Assembly: GCA_902619745.1 (NCBI GenBank)
Contig: CACNFL010000007.1
Coordinates: forward strand, 1-58,924
Reading direction: 5' to 3'
DNA from: an uncultured Pelagibacteraceae bacterium
GTDB lineage: Bacteria > Pseudomonadota > Alphaproteobacteria > Pelagibacterales > Pelagibacteraceae
Length of the DNA stretch: 58,924 nt
Each line of letters opens with the position of its first letter. The stretch's first letter is position 1. A model generated the notes under the pieces. That model searched no databases. It was given only the letters and a program-made list of their open reading frames with translations, and had not been told where the DNA came from. This document shows, piece by piece, positions 28,205-37,487 of the stretch. A program made the translations under genes and the position numbers.

Positions 28205-28990
28205 TTATAATTTTAAGTATTCATAAAAAAATTTGATCGAAACCACTAAAAGAAAAATTCCAAAAAACTTACTAATTTTATTCTTATCAATACTATGAAC
28301 TGTTTTAGCTCCTATCCTAGCCATGAAAGTAGTAATTGGTATAAAAATTAAAAAAGCAGGGATATTTATAAAACCAATACTTAGTGGAAGACTTGAATTT
28401 AAATAATTTCCTGAAATTAAAAAACCTATTGCTCCAAATAAAGCAATTAAAAAACCTATAGCTGCTGCACTTCCAATGGCTTTATTTATTGAATAACCAA
28501 AAAACTTAAGGATAGGCACATTCATTACAGCTCCTCCTATACCCATAGGAGCAGATATAAACCCAACAAGAAAACCAAGAATAATTTTTAAATGTAATTT
28601 CATTTTAACAATTATGTTTTGTTCCTTTTCTTTTATTAAAAGTAAGTAAATTCCTAAAAATAAGATCATTATAGAAAAAAATAAAACTAAGGATTTAGTT
28701 TTTAAAGAAGCTGCAAAAACTGTACCAACAATAACTCCCAGTACAACAAAGAGACCGTAATTCTTAACAATATCAAAATCAACAGCTTTAAATTTATGAT
28801 GTGTTAAAACTGAAACAGTAGATGTTGGTATTATAATTGCAAAGGAAGTTCCTACTGCTAGGTGCATAACATATTGAGGATCAATTTCTAAGGAACCAAA
28901 AATAAAATATAAAAAGGGAACTGTTATCAACCCTCCACCAATACCAAATAATCCAGCAACAAAACCAACTGGTATTGCTGTTAAAGCCAT
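28205..28990 (-). CDS. TauE/SafE-family anion exporter
   Basis: The 261-residue protein is a polytopic inner-membrane protein of the TSUP (TauE/SafE) family, members of which export sulfite, sulfoacetate or other organic anions. The diagnostic N-terminal GFVAGLFGIGGGLITVP and the second-half copy GFVGFISAPMGIGGAVMNVP-like repeat (near residues 138-156) are present, giving about eight membrane segments. It follows dusA on the same strand. Substrate is not evident; sulfite from organosulfur breakdown is a reasonable guess in marine bacteria. Confidence 0.88.
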   Translation of the reverse strand: MALTAIPVGFVAGLFGIGGGLITVPFLYFIFGSLEIDPQYVMHLAVGTSFAIIIPTSTVSVLTHHKFKAVDFDIVKNYGLFVVLGVIVGTVFAASLKTKSLVLFFSIMILFLGIYLLLIKEKEQNIIVKMKLHLKIILGFLVGFISAPMGIGGAVMNVPILKFFGYSINKAIGSAAAIGFLIALFGAIGFLISGNYLNSSLPLSIGFINIPAFLIFIPITTFMARIGAKTVHSIDKNKISKFFGIFLLVVSIKFFYEYLKL

Positions 28991-29030
28991 TAATAAAATA
29001 ATATAACTGTATTCGTTTGTTAATATTGAA

Positions 29031-30023
29031 TTAAGCAGACTGTCCTACTCTAGTATCTACATTATTGTATTTAATTTTATCCATAATGTGATCTATTTTC
29101 TTCACATCAGCATCTCTTACACACATGTTTTCACTTAAATATCTTTTCCAATATCTAGCACCTGATTGACCATGAAATAAACCAATAGTGTGTCTCATAA
29201 TTTGATTTAACCTAGTTCCTTTTTTTAATTCTTCTTTAACATAAGGAATGAGTTGTTCAATTACTTCTTGTCTACTTGGAACATCTTCATTATTAAATAT
29301 TTCTCTTTCAATATCTGCTAATAAATAAGGGGTATGATACGCAGCTCTTCCTATCATTACACCATCTGTTTTTTCTAAATGAGGTTTTATTTCGTCTACT
29401 GAAGTTATTCCTCCATTTATAATAATCTCTTCATTAGGAAAATCTTCTTTTAATTTATATACATATTCATATTTTAAAGGTGGAATATTTAAATTTTGCT
29501 TAGGTGTAAATTTACCTAACATTGCTTTTCTTGCATGAATGATAAAAGTTTTAACCCCTGTTGCTTTTAGAGCAGAAATAAAACTATGTAAATTTTCATA
29601 ATCTTCTACATCATCGTAACCAATTCTTGTTTTTATAGTTACTGGTAGTTTTGTAACTGATTGCATTTTACTCAAACAATCTGCCACTAAATTTGGCTCT
29701 TTCATTAAACAAGCACCAAATCTATTTTTTTCAACTTTTTTACTAGGACAACCTAAGTTTAGATTAATTTCATCATAACCAAAATCTTCGCCTACTTTAG
29801 TGGCTTCAGCTAAAAGTTTTGGAGAAGAGCCTCCTAATTGAAGTGCTACAGGTTTCTCATTAATATTAAACTCCAACAACTTTTTTTTATCTCCTCTATT
29901 TATAGCTTCATCGACTACCATCTCAGTGTAAAGAAGAGTGTTTTTGGATATTAATCTTAGAAAAAATCGTTCATGACGATCTGTGCAATCCATCATAGGA
30001 GCAACTGATACTTTCCTATTCAT
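29031..30023 (-). CDS. dusA: tRNA-dihydrouridine synthase A
   Basis: DusA reduces uridine 20/20a in the tRNA D-loop with FMN and NADPH. The 330-residue protein begins with VSVAPMMDCTDRHERF and TEMVV, typical of the DusA subgroup, and has the catalytic Cys in NLGCPSKKVEKNRFGACLM, TIKTRIGYDD and IINGGI for phosphate binding. The length is standard. It lies 22 bases downstream of rpoZ on the same strand. Confidence 0.94.
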   Translation of the reverse strand: MNRKVSVAPMMDCTDRHERFFLRLISKNTLLYTEMVVDEAINRGDKKKLLEFNINEKPVALQLGGSSPKLLAEATKVGEDFGYDEINLNLGCPSKKVEKNRFGACLMKEPNLVADCLSKMQSVTKLPVTIKTRIGYDDVEDYENLHSFISALKATGVKTFIIHARKAMLGKFTPKQNLNIPPLKYEYVYKLKEDFPNEEIIINGGITSVDEIKPHLEKTDGVMIGRAAYHTPYLLADIEREIFNNEDVPSRQEVIEQLIPYVKEELKKGTRLNQIMRHTIGLFHGQSGARYWKRYLSENMCVRDADVKKIDHIMDKIKYNNVDTRVGQSA

Positions 30024-30045
30024 GGTATAACTTTATATTATTTTT

Positions 30046-30582
30046 TTATGAGTTTGAAGCTTCAGTGTCATCTGAAGATACGTCTGCTTCTTGATTTTCT
30101 GATTCTGAAACTTCATCTAAAGAAACTTCTCCTTGCTCATTCATCGTTTCTTCTCCTACTGAATTATCAACTTCTGCTGTAGCTGTTTCAGATAGCTCAG
30201 CCAAATCTTCTTTTGTTACTTGAATTTTTTCTGGAGTTTTTCTTGCTCTTTTAGATGGTAAAATTGGGGTTCCACTTTTTGAGATTTCACCTTTGTATAA
30301 ATTTTCAAATTCATCGCCAATTTCTTCATCATCCTCAGCAGTGTCATCAACTTGTTCAACATGTTTTCTAAGTTTGTAAACTGCGCTATCAGTTAAATCT
30401 GAAACTTTAATTTTTTCTTCAGCAATTTCTCTTAATGAAATAACAGTGTTTTTATCGTTATCTCTATCAATTGTTGGTTCTATTCCTGCATTAAGTTGAG
30501 TGGCTCTCTCTTTAGCAACAAGTACTAATTCGTAAGGGCTCTCTACTTTATCTATACAGTCTTCTACAGTAACTCTTGCCAT
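30046..30582 (-). CDS. rpoZ: RNA polymerase omega subunit with long acidic tail
   Basis: Omega helps assemble and stabilise RNA polymerase through beta'. Residues 1-65 match the family closely (MARVTVEDCIDKVESPYELV, then TIDRDNDKNTVISLREIAEE). Total length is 178, whereas omega is commonly 70-130 residues. The extra C-terminal 90 or so residues are rich in Glu, Asp, Ser and Thr and look disordered, with one basic patch (PSKRARKTP). The extension is in frame and uninterrupted, so it appears real. Confidence 0.92.
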   Translation of the reverse strand: MARVTVEDCIDKVESPYELVLVAKERATQLNAGIEPTIDRDNDKNTVISLREIAEEKIKVSDLTDSAVYKLRKHVEQVDDTAEDDEEIGDEFENLYKGEISKSGTPILPSKRARKTPEKIQVTKEDLAELSETATAEVDNSVGEETMNEQGEVSLDEVSESENQEADVSSDDTEASNS

Positions 30583-30625
30583 GCGCAGTATCTACACAGT
30601 GAGTCTTTAAAAATCAAGATCTATT

Positions 30626-31831
30626 TTATAAATAATTTGGATTTAGCTTATTTTTAACCAAATAAAGAAGGATAATTGAGCCAAAGATGTAGGCTCCTGA
30701 AACAACAGCTATATGTTCAATTGAAAAACCAATATCAATCAAAAATCCAAATAAAGCTGTACCAAAAGCTGTTGAAAATACCATTAGTGCAGTTGTTAAG
30801 GCCTTTATAGATCCAATATATTTAACACCATAAATCTCAGCCCAAGTTGAGGACCCAAGAACATTTGCCAGGCCATTGGTTACTCCAAGTAAACCAAAAA
30901 ATACAAAAGAAGATAACGGTGCATTAAAATAGTATAGAACTACAGTTGAAAAAAAAAGTGGAACATTCATATAAATTAATAATTTTCTACTTGAAAATTT
31001 ATCAATTAAAAAACCTGATATAAAAAGAGTAATCACTGATAAAATTGAGTATGCCATAAATGATTGTGCAATCACATAAGGTCCCCATTCTTTAGAAGAG
31101 GATATAAACGATTGATAAACAAAAGATCCCGTTGCAATCCATGGCATCGCTAACATCGTCATGCAAATAATATAAAATCTATAATCTTTTAAAACTTCTA
31201 TTCTTTTCCATTGTTTAATTTCTTTATTATTCTCTTCAATTTTAGTTTCTTCTCTAGTATCAAGCTTAACTTCTCTAACTAAAATAAATGTTGCAATAGG
31301 TAAAACTAATATAACCAAAATAGAAATTGAAACCCAAATATCTCTCCATTCTATAAAAGTTAATAAGAAAACAATTAAAACTGGCATTATAAATTCAGCT
31401 AGTGACAATCCTAACCAACCTGTACTTAAAGCCCTACCTCTATTTTTTTCAAAAAAACGAGATATGGTTGTTGTAGCTGTGTGACTTGATAAACCTTGTC
31501 CAGCTAAACGCATTAAAAAAATTCCTACAAATAAAAAAATAACAGATGAAATTTTTGAAAATATAAAACAGGAAGCTGATAAAAAAATTATTACATAAGA
31601 TGCAAACTTTAATATGTTTACGTCATCAATTTTTTTTCCAATCCAAACTAAAATAATACTACTTAGTAAAGTGGCTGATGCATAAATTGAGCCAAATTGT
31701 CCATGTGAAATTGATAAGGCGTCTCTAATACTAGAATTAAATAGGCCAAGAAAAAAACTCTGTCCAAAACTTGAAAAAAATGTAAAAATAAATCCAAATA
31801 CAATTACTTTTAAACTTAAACTTTTAAACAT
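30626..31831 (-). CDS. Major facilitator superfamily transporter
   Basis: The 401-residue protein has about twelve hydrophobic helices and an MFS layout with a charged central loop (VREVKLDTREETKIEENN at about 185-202). The loop 2-3 motif appears as WIGKKIDDVNI, a degraded form of GxLaDrxGrR, and FISGFLIDKFSSRK is its second-half copy. RFFEKNRGRALSTGWLG also fits MFS helix 4-5. It is close to monocarboxylate/OFA-like carriers by feel only. It is 43 bases upstream of rpoZ and divergent from the dehydrogenase operon. Confidence 0.85.
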   Translation of the reverse strand: MFKSLSLKVIVFGFIFTFFSSFGQSFFLGLFNSSIRDALSISHGQFGSIYASATLLSSIILVWIGKKIDDVNILKFASYVIIFLSASCFIFSKISSVIFLFVGIFLMRLAGQGLSSHTATTTISRFFEKNRGRALSTGWLGLSLAEFIMPVLIVFLLTFIEWRDIWVSISILVILVLPIATFILVREVKLDTREETKIEENNKEIKQWKRIEVLKDYRFYIICMTMLAMPWIATGSFVYQSFISSSKEWGPYVIAQSFMAYSILSVITLFISGFLIDKFSSRKLLIYMNVPLFFSTVVLYYFNAPLSSFVFFGLLGVTNGLANVLGSSTWAEIYGVKYIGSIKALTTALMVFSTAFGTALFGFLIDIGFSIEHIAVVSGAYIFGSIILLYLVKNKLNPNYL

Positions 31832-31842
31832 AGAAAAAAATT

Positions 31843-32718
31843 ATGACTTGTAATGTTGCTTTCATAGGTCTTGGGGTTATGGGCTACCCAATGGCTGGAT
31901 ATATATCAAAAGCCGGACACAATGTAACTGTTTTTAATAGAACTAAATCTAAAGCTGAAAAATGGATTGGTGAATATAAAGGTAAAATGGCCAATACACC
32001 TGCAGAAGCTGCAGATGGTGCTGATTTCATTTTTACATGTGTTGGTAATGATGATGATTTAAGAGAAGTAGCAACTGGAGAAAATGGATTATTTAACACA
32101 GCAAAAGCTGGGTCCATTTTTATTGATAACTCAACTGTATCTGCAGAAGTATCAAGAGAATTAAATAAAAAAGCAAATGATAAAGGGTTTAGTTTTTTAG
32201 ATGCTCCTATTTCAGGAGGTCAAGCTGGTGCTGAAGGCGGAATACTAACAGTAATGGTTGGTGGTGATGAAGAAGTATTTAAAAAGGCTGAGCCTGTAAT
32301 TGATTGTTATAGTAAAAAAGTAAAATTAATTGGTCCTTGTGGAAGTGGTCAGTTAACAAAGATGATGAACCAAATGTGTATTGCTGGAACAGTCCAAGGT
32401 TTATCTGAAGCAATCAATTTTGGAATAAACGCTGGTTTGGATATGGATAAAGTTATGGAGACAATTTCTAAAGGTGCAGCACAATCTTGGCAAATGGAAA
32501 ATAGATATAGAACTATGACTGATGATAAGTTTGATTATGGTTTTGCTATTGATTGGATGAGAAAAGATTTAAAAATTGCAATCGAGGAAGCAAAAAAAAA
32601 TGGTTCACCTGTGCCTATAACAGAAATTATTGATGGCTATTATGCTGAGGTTCAAGAAATGGGTGGAAATCGTTGGGATAGCTCAGGTTTGATTGCTAGA
32701 TTAAAAAAGAAAAAATAA
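31843..32718 (+). CDS. Beta-hydroxyacid dehydrogenase (3-hydroxyisobutyrate dehydrogenase family)
   Basis: The 291-residue NAD(P)-dependent enzyme has the N-terminal Rossmann GLGVMGYPMAGYISKAGH and an NRTKSKAE NADP-type segment, the substrate loop DAPISGGQAGAEGG and the catalytic Lys in GQLTKMMNQM. Family members oxidise 3-hydroxyisobutyrate or reduce tartronate semialdehyde, succinic semialdehyde or glyoxylate. The Arg in NRTK suggests NADP(H). It is followed five bases later by a PNPOx-fold gene, suggesting a small operon. The exact substrate is open. Confidence 0.88.
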   Translation: MTCNVAFIGLGVMGYPMAGYISKAGHNVTVFNRTKSKAEKWIGEYKGKMANTPAEAADGADFIFTCVGNDDDLREVATGENGLFNTAKAGSIFIDNSTVSAEVSRELNKKANDKGFSFLDAPISGGQAGAEGGILTVMVGGDEEVFKKAEPVIDCYSKKVKLIGPCGSGQLTKMMNQMCIAGTVQGLSEAINFGINAGLDMDKVMETISKGAAQSWQMENRYRTMTDDKFDYGFAIDWMRKDLKIAIEEAKKNGSPVPITEIIDGYYAEVQEMGGNRWDSSGLIARLKKKK

Positions 32719-32723
32719 TATTT

Positions 32724-33329
32724 GTGACGGATACAGTTCCTTATTACGAGGACTTTGCAGAGATCAAAAAGAAAATTTGGTCCATGTTAGATAATGCTGT
32801 TAAAGACAGAAGTTCTCCTTTTCGAATACCAGTATTTATTTGTGGTAATCAATCAGACTTTGATGGACGAATTGTAGTTCTTAGAAAATCTGATCAATCA
32901 AATAATTTAGTTCAATACCATAGTGATATACGATCAGATAAAATTGAAAAATTAAAAGCAAATAAAAACGCAGCAATGTTGTTTTACGACAAAGACGAAA
33001 AAATACAGGTTAGATTAAAAGTTGAATGTACTGTTAATCATAATAATGACGTAACAAAAGAATCTTGGTCTAAAACCCAACATATTAGTAGAAAATGCTA
33101 TTTAGTTGATAATGGTCCGGGAACCGAGTCGGATCTACCTACATCTGGACTAAAACCAGAATTAGATAATTTTGATTACACTAAAGAACAAAGTGAAGAA
33201 GGTTACAAAAACTTTACTGTGATTCAGTGCAAGATTAAATCAATAGAATGGCTTTATTTAGCAGCTAAGGGTCATAGAAGAGCAAAATTTAATTTAGAAA
33301 ATAATAAAGATACTTGGTTAGTTCCATAG
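32724..33329 (+). CDS. Pyridoxamine 5'-phosphate oxidase-fold flavoprotein
   Basis: The 201-residue protein has the FMN-binding split-barrel fold of PNPOx-like proteins: GRIVVLRKSD, LVQYHSDIRSDKIEKL and AMLFYDKDEKIQVRLKV match the family's central strands, and IEWLYL-A-GHRRAKF its end. It lacks the PdxH C-terminal signature, so it may act on another cofactor or substrate. The start is GTG at 32724, five bases after the upstream stop; no ATG is available near. It abuts the next gene. Confidence 0.78.
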   Translation: MTDTVPYYEDFAEIKKKIWSMLDNAVKDRSSPFRIPVFICGNQSDFDGRIVVLRKSDQSNNLVQYHSDIRSDKIEKLKANKNAAMLFYDKDEKIQVRLKVECTVNHNNDVTKESWSKTQHISRKCYLVDNGPGTESDLPTSGLKPELDNFDYTKEQSEEGYKNFTVIQCKIKSIEWLYLAAKGHRRAKFNLENNKDTWLVP

Positions 33330-33533
33330 ATGGTTACTGGATATATATTCACAGCATTTCTTATAATTTTAGGATTAGCTGTAATGAGATTTGGAAGTAT
33401 TTATTTTAAAAAATTAAAAGAGGATAAAACAAAAATTAAATCTAAGTTAAGTGGACAAATATCTTTTTTAATTCTATTAATTATTATTATTGGTTTAATA
33501 GTTTATTCAATCAATGATCTCTTATTTAATTAA
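33330..33533 (+). CDS. Small two-helix membrane protein
   Basis: The 67-residue protein has two hydrophobic stretches (about residues 4-20 and 43-62) joined by a basic loop KKLKEDKTKIKSKL. It begins directly after the stop codon of the flavoprotein gene, which supports co-translation. No family recognised; a membrane hairpin with the loop in the cytoplasm is predicted from the positive-inside rule. Confidence 0.6.
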   Translation: MVTGYIFTAFLIILGLAVMRFGSIYFKKLKEDKTKIKSKLSGQISFLILLIIIIGLIVYSINDLLFN

Positions 33534-33550
33534 ATAACTGACTATTTTTT

Positions 33551-34135
33551 TCATTTTGATATTTTTTTATCATTAAGTTTTGTCATTGCTTTGCCAGCAG
33601 AAAATGTATAATCGTTGTCATCCATCAATTTTCCATCTGCATCATAAAGTTTCCAATTAAATTTGACTTTATCTTTTTGTTTTTTTCCTAGTTTTAAAAT
33701 AGTCAATTCAATTTTTCTTGCCTTTCCTCCAGAAGATCCGTTAAATGTTCTTTTTTCACCTTCTTTCCAAACACCTAAAGGAAATTTACATCCATTTACA
33801 ATTATTCTTCCACCACGCCTACTATCCCAAACTCTTCCAATACATTGTCCATCATTAGTAACAGTAAAAAGTTGGGTTTTTACTCCACTTTGACCTTTTC
33901 TTGTTCTTTTATAAACTTTTATTAATTTTCCAGTTTGAGGATTTTTCCAATCTTCAGGTCCTACTATTTTTTTTCTTTTCTTTTCTCCAAAGACTAAATT
34001 AGCTTTTGTAAATTTAATTTCAGTATCATCACGAATTTCACCACCTGTGAATAATTCAAGTGGTATAAATCTTTCTGAGGCAAAAGATAAATTCGTAATT
34101 AATAAAAAAGAAATTATAAAAATTATTTTTTTCAT
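33551..34135 (-). CDS. Secreted protein of unknown function
   Basis: The 194-residue protein starts with a clear signal peptide (MKKIIFIISFLLITNLSFA, cleavage likely after FA). The mature part is basic and beta-rich, with one conserved-looking Cys pair (GQCIGRVWDSRRGGRIIVNGCKF) that could form a periplasmic disulfide. No enzyme motif seen. Its start overlaps the end of the DUF1330 gene by four bases, so it is in the carbonic anhydrase-like operon. Confidence 0.65.
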   Translation of the reverse strand: MKKIIFIISFLLITNLSFASERFIPLELFTGGEIRDDTEIKFTKANLVFGEKKRKKIVGPEDWKNPQTGKLIKVYKRTRKGQSGVKTQLFTVTNDGQCIGRVWDSRRGGRIIVNGCKFPLGVWKEGEKRTFNGSSGGKARKIELTILKLGKKQKDKVKFNWKLYDADGKLMDDNDYTFSAGKAMTKLNDKKISK

Positions 34136-34422
34136 ACACCTTTTATAATTATATTTGTTCCCTCTGAATTATCTAATCTTATTTGTTTTATTGGTTTATA
34201 CTCTTCAGAATTGTACCATTCTAATGCTTTTTCATAAGAGGGAAATTTTAGAATAATAATTCTAGGAAATTTTGTTTCTCCATCAAAAATTTGAAACTCA
34301 CCAGCTCTTACCAAAAATTCTCCACCAAATTTTTTTACAAATGGTGTAACCTTTTCAACATATTCCTTATAATTTTCAGGATTAGTTACTTTTAATTGAG
34401 CTATTACGTAGCCTGCTGGCAT
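34132..34422 (-). CDS. DUF1330 small protein
   Basis: The 96-residue protein matches the DUF1330 family of dimeric alpha/beta-barrel (ABM-like) proteins: the opening AGYVIAQLKVTNPENYKEYV, the central GEFLVRAGEFQIFDG and FPSYEKALEWYNSEEYKPIKQIR near the end. Functions in this family are poorly known. It lies 9 bases downstream of the gamma carbonic anhydrase gene. Confidence 0.85.
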   Translation of the reverse strand: MPAGYVIAQLKVTNPENYKEYVEKVTPFVKKFGGEFLVRAGEFQIFDGETKFPRIIILKFPSYEKALEWYNSEEYKPIKQIRLDNSEGTNIIIKGV

Positions 34423-34431
34423 TTATCTCCT

Positions 34432-34944
34432 TTAAAAAATTGATTTAGAATATTTTTTCCAATTATCTTGATAGTGTTTTGTATTTTCAAACACTGCTTT
34501 TTTTTCTTCTTCTGTTACTTCTCTAATGACCCTACCAGGTGAACCAACAACCAAAGAATTGTCAGGTATAACTTTATTTTCTGTAATTAAAGCCTTAGCT
34601 CCAATAATACAATTTTTTCCAATATTAGCTTTATTTAAGATTACAGCACCAATCCCAATTAAACTGTTGTCTCCAATGGTACATCCATGAAGCATAACTA
34701 GATGACCAACAGTAACATTTTTTCCTACCTTTAAAGGACATCCAGGATCTGTGTGCAATACACTTCCATCTTGAACATTTGATCCTTCGCCGATATGAAT
34801 GTTTTCAATATCTCCTCTAAGCACAGCATTAAACCAAATACTTGTATTTTTTTCTAAAGTAACATCTCCTATTATTGTAGCATTCGGAGCTACCCAATTT
34901 TCGCCAGAGTTTTTTGGTTTTTTATCTTTTAAATCATAAAACAT
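34432..34944 (-). CDS. Gamma carbonic anhydrase family protein
   Basis: The 170-residue protein is a left-handed beta-helix trimer of the YrdA/PaaY/CaiE group. It has hexapeptide turns and metal-ligand His positions in LHTDPGCPLKVG, VGHLVMLHGCTIGD, with GSPGRVIREVTEEE near the C-terminus. Members bind zinc or iron; some hydrate CO2 or act as thioesterases, others are uncharacterised. It is divergent by only 19 bases from the redoxin gene. Confidence 0.87.
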   Translation of the reverse strand: MFYDLKDKKPKNSGENWVAPNATIIGDVTLEKNTSIWFNAVLRGDIENIHIGEGSNVQDGSVLHTDPGCPLKVGKNVTVGHLVMLHGCTIGDNSLIGIGAVILNKANIGKNCIIGAKALITENKVIPDNSLVVGSPGRVIREVTEEEKKAVFENTKHYQDNWKKYSKSIF

Positions 34945-34963
34945 AATCTATATATTTTACATT

Positions 34964-35518
34964 ATGCCTATACAAACTCCAATATGTGATTTTGGTCAAA
35001 AAGCTATTCCATTTGAATTAAAATCTACTGATAATAAAATTCTGTCTTTAAATGATATCAAGGGTGAAAATGGAACTTTGATAATGTTCATTTGCAATCA
35101 TTGTCCATATGTAAAAGCTATTACAAAAGAATTAGTTGAAGATTGTAGTGAATTAAACAAAATTGGTATCAACTCAGTTGCCATCTGCTCAAATGACTTT
35201 ATTAATTATCCAGACGACTCATTTGATAACATGATCAAGTTTTCAAACCAAAATCATTTCAATTTTCCTTACTTACATGATGAAACTCAAGAAATTGCTA
35301 AAGCATATGATGCTGTATGTACTCCAGATTTCTTTGGCTACAATAAAAATCTAGAACTTCAATACAGAGGACGATTAAGAGAACTTAAAAAGTTTATTCC
35401 AGTTAAAGACGGAGAAAGTGATCTGCTAACAGCTATGAGACAAATTGCTAAAACTGGAAAAGGTCCTGAACATCAAATACCCAGTGCAGGCTGTGGTATT
35501 AAATGGAAGTATGATTAA
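34964..35518 (+). CDS. Thioredoxin-fold redoxin (AhpC/TSA-like)
   Basis: The 184-residue protein has an AhpC/TSA-redoxin start (CDFGQKAIPFELKSTDNKILSL) and the motif FICNHCPYVKAI at about 45-56. CNHCPYVKA is characteristic of a group of redoxins often annotated as thiol-disulfide isomerases. FGYNKNLELQYRGRLRE is conserved in that group, and a Cys follows near the C-terminus (SAGCGIKWK). Its stop overlaps the start of the glycosyltransferase by one base. Confidence 0.85.
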   Translation: MPIQTPICDFGQKAIPFELKSTDNKILSLNDIKGENGTLIMFICNHCPYVKAITKELVEDCSELNKIGINSVAICSNDFINYPDDSFDNMIKFSNQNHFNFPYLHDETQEIAKAYDAVCTPDFFGYNKNLELQYRGRLRELKKFIPVKDGESDLLTAMRQIAKTGKGPEHQIPSAGCGIKWKYD

Positions 35519-36600
35519 TGTATCTAATTGTAACTAAATCTTTCCCACCTGAGCTTGGTGGCATGCAAAATCTAATGTGGGGCCTTTCAAGGGAACTATC
35601 CAAAAACTTTATGATAAAAGTTTTTGCAGATCATATACAAGGTCATAAAGAATTTGATGAGCAAGCCTCTTTTTCGATCGAAAGAGTTGGAGGGATTAAA
35701 TTGCTTAGAAAATATAGAAAAGCACAATTAATTAATGAATATATCAAAGAAAATAAAATTGATGGTGTTATTGCTGATCATTGGAAAAGTTTAGAGCTTA
35801 TTAAAACTTCTAAGAAAAAATACTGTTTAATTCATAGTAAAGAAATCAACCATCCTAAAGGTTCTAGTCAAAATAAAAGAGTAGTTAGTGTTTTAAATAA
35901 TGTTGAAAAAGTTATAGCAAATTCTCAGTTTACAAAAAATCTAGCAATAGAACTTGGCGTTAATGAAAATAAAGTAATTGTAATAAATCCAGGTGTGGAT
36001 CCTGCTGAAGAATTAAATAAAAAAACTTTAGATAAAGTTGAAAGTATACTTAAAGTTAAAAATCCAAGACTAATTACAGTTTCAAGATTTGATAAACGTA
36101 AAAATCATGAAAAAATAGTAATGGCTATAAGGAATTTAAAACAAATTTATCCTGATATTGTTTACATTTGTGTTGGATATGGAGAAGAAGAGGAAAATAT
36201 TAAGAAATTGGTAAAAGAACTAGATCTTGAAGCACAAGTTATGTTTTTTAAAGATATTAGTAATGATTTAAAAAATGCTTTAGTTTCAAAATCAAATATC
36301 TTTGTGATGCCATCCATAATACATAAAAAATCAGTTGAAGGTTTTGGTATAGCTTACGTTGAAGCTGCACAATACGGTATTCCATCAATTGGTGGTAAAG
36401 ATGGTGGTGCAGCAGATGCAATTGATCACGAAAAAACTGGTTTAATATGTGATGGAAATAGTCTTGATGATATTTATTCTTCAATTACTTCAATGTTAGA
36501 AAATAAAAAGTATTTAAACCTTGGGAAAAATGCAAAAGAATTTGTTAATAAATTTCAATGGTCAAAAATAATTGAAGAATACAAAAAGATACTAAATTGA
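35518..36600 (+). CDS. GT4-family glycosyltransferase
   Basis: The 360-residue GT-B enzyme has an N-terminal acceptor domain (KSFPPELGGMQNLMWGLSREL) and a C-terminal nucleotide-sugar domain with LITVSRFDKRKNHEKIV and SVEGFGIAYVEAAQYGIPSIGGKDGGAADAI, the E-x7-E-like donor site of GT4. N-terminal SKEINHPKG resembles alpha-mannosyltransferases. It is coupled to an upstream redoxin gene and to a downstream DMT carrier, whose TTG start overlaps the stop. Confidence 0.88.
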   Translation: MYLIVTKSFPPELGGMQNLMWGLSRELSKNFMIKVFADHIQGHKEFDEQASFSIERVGGIKLLRKYRKAQLINEYIKENKIDGVIADHWKSLELIKTSKKKYCLIHSKEINHPKGSSQNKRVVSVLNNVEKVIANSQFTKNLAIELGVNENKVIVINPGVDPAEELNKKTLDKVESILKVKNPRLITVSRFDKRKNHEKIVMAIRNLKQIYPDIVYICVGYGEEEENIKKLVKELDLEAQVMFFKDISNDLKNALVSKSNIFVMPSIIHKKSVEGFGIAYVEAAQYGIPSIGGKDGGAADAIDHEKTGLICDGNSLDDIYSSITSMLENKKYLNLGKNAKEFVNKFQWSKIIEEYKKILN

Positions 36601-37487
36601 TTTCAAATAATAAATTAGCAATTTTTTTAATTATAATCTCAGTTTTTTGTGGAACATTGATGTTAACCTTTTTAAAATTAGCACAAGAAGAAGTTAATGT
36701 TTATGTTGCTGGATTTTTTAGATTTTTATTTGGTTTACTAATTATTTTTCCATATATGCTAAAATCTAAATTTACAGTGTTTAAAACAAATCATCATAAA
36801 AAACATTTACTAAGAGCAGTTTTAAACTTGCCTTCAATGTTATTATATTTCTCAGCTTTAGTAATGATGCCAATTGAAAAAGCTACAGCTATATCTTTTG
36901 TGGTTCCTTTCATAGTAACAATATTGGCAGTTTTGTTTCTGGGAGAAAAAATTTACATATATAGAAGTTTTGCACTAGTTTTAGGATTTATTGGAATGTT
37001 AATAATTTTAAGACCAGGAATAATTGAAATCTCTCTTGGAGTTTATATGGCACTGGCATCGTCTTTTATGTGGTCAATAGTAATTATAATTACAAAAACT
37101 ATCACAAAAGATGATAGTTCGATTACGATTTTATCTTATGGATACACGTATATGACAATTTTTAGTTTCATTATTGCGTTGTTTTATTGGCAAACACCTA
37201 GTTTTCAAACTTTGATTTATTTATTTTTTGCAGGTTTGTTTGGTACATTGCTACATCTTTGCATAAATCACGCATACAAATTAGTAGATGTTAGTATGAC
37301 ACAACCATACTCGTTTCTAAGTTTAGTTTTTGCTTCTTTAATTGGATATTATGTTTTTAGTGAAACGCCTGATCTCTTCACTTGGATTGGTGCTAGTGTT
37401 ATATTTTTAGGTGTTTTAATCATGTCATATCGTGAAATGAAGCTTGATAAAGAAATCATTAGAAAACGTATAGATATTAAATCTTAA
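36597..37487 (+). CDS. EamA/DMT-family transporter
   Basis: The 296-residue protein has ten predicted helices and two EamA repeats: TLMLTFLKLAQEEVNVYVAGFFRF and LNLPSMLLYFSALVMMPIEKATAISF in the first, SSFMWSIVIIITKTI and HLCINHAYKLVDVSMTQPYSF in the second. The family exports or takes up metabolites such as amino acids. The TTG start overlaps the previous gene by four bases. The stop overlaps the end of the convergent tctA-like gene. Confidence 0.87.
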   Translation: MISNNKLAIFLIIISVFCGTLMLTFLKLAQEEVNVYVAGFFRFLFGLLIIFPYMLKSKFTVFKTNHHKKHLLRAVLNLPSMLLYFSALVMMPIEKATAISFVVPFIVTILAVLFLGEKIYIYRSFALVLGFIGMLIILRPGIIEISLGVYMALASSFMWSIVIIITKTITKDDSSITILSYGYTYMTIFSFIIALFYWQTPSFQTLIYLFFAGLFGTLLHLCINHAYKLVDVSMTQPYSFLSLVFASLIGYYVFSETPDLFTWIGASVIFLGVLIMSYREMKLDKEIIRKRIDIKS

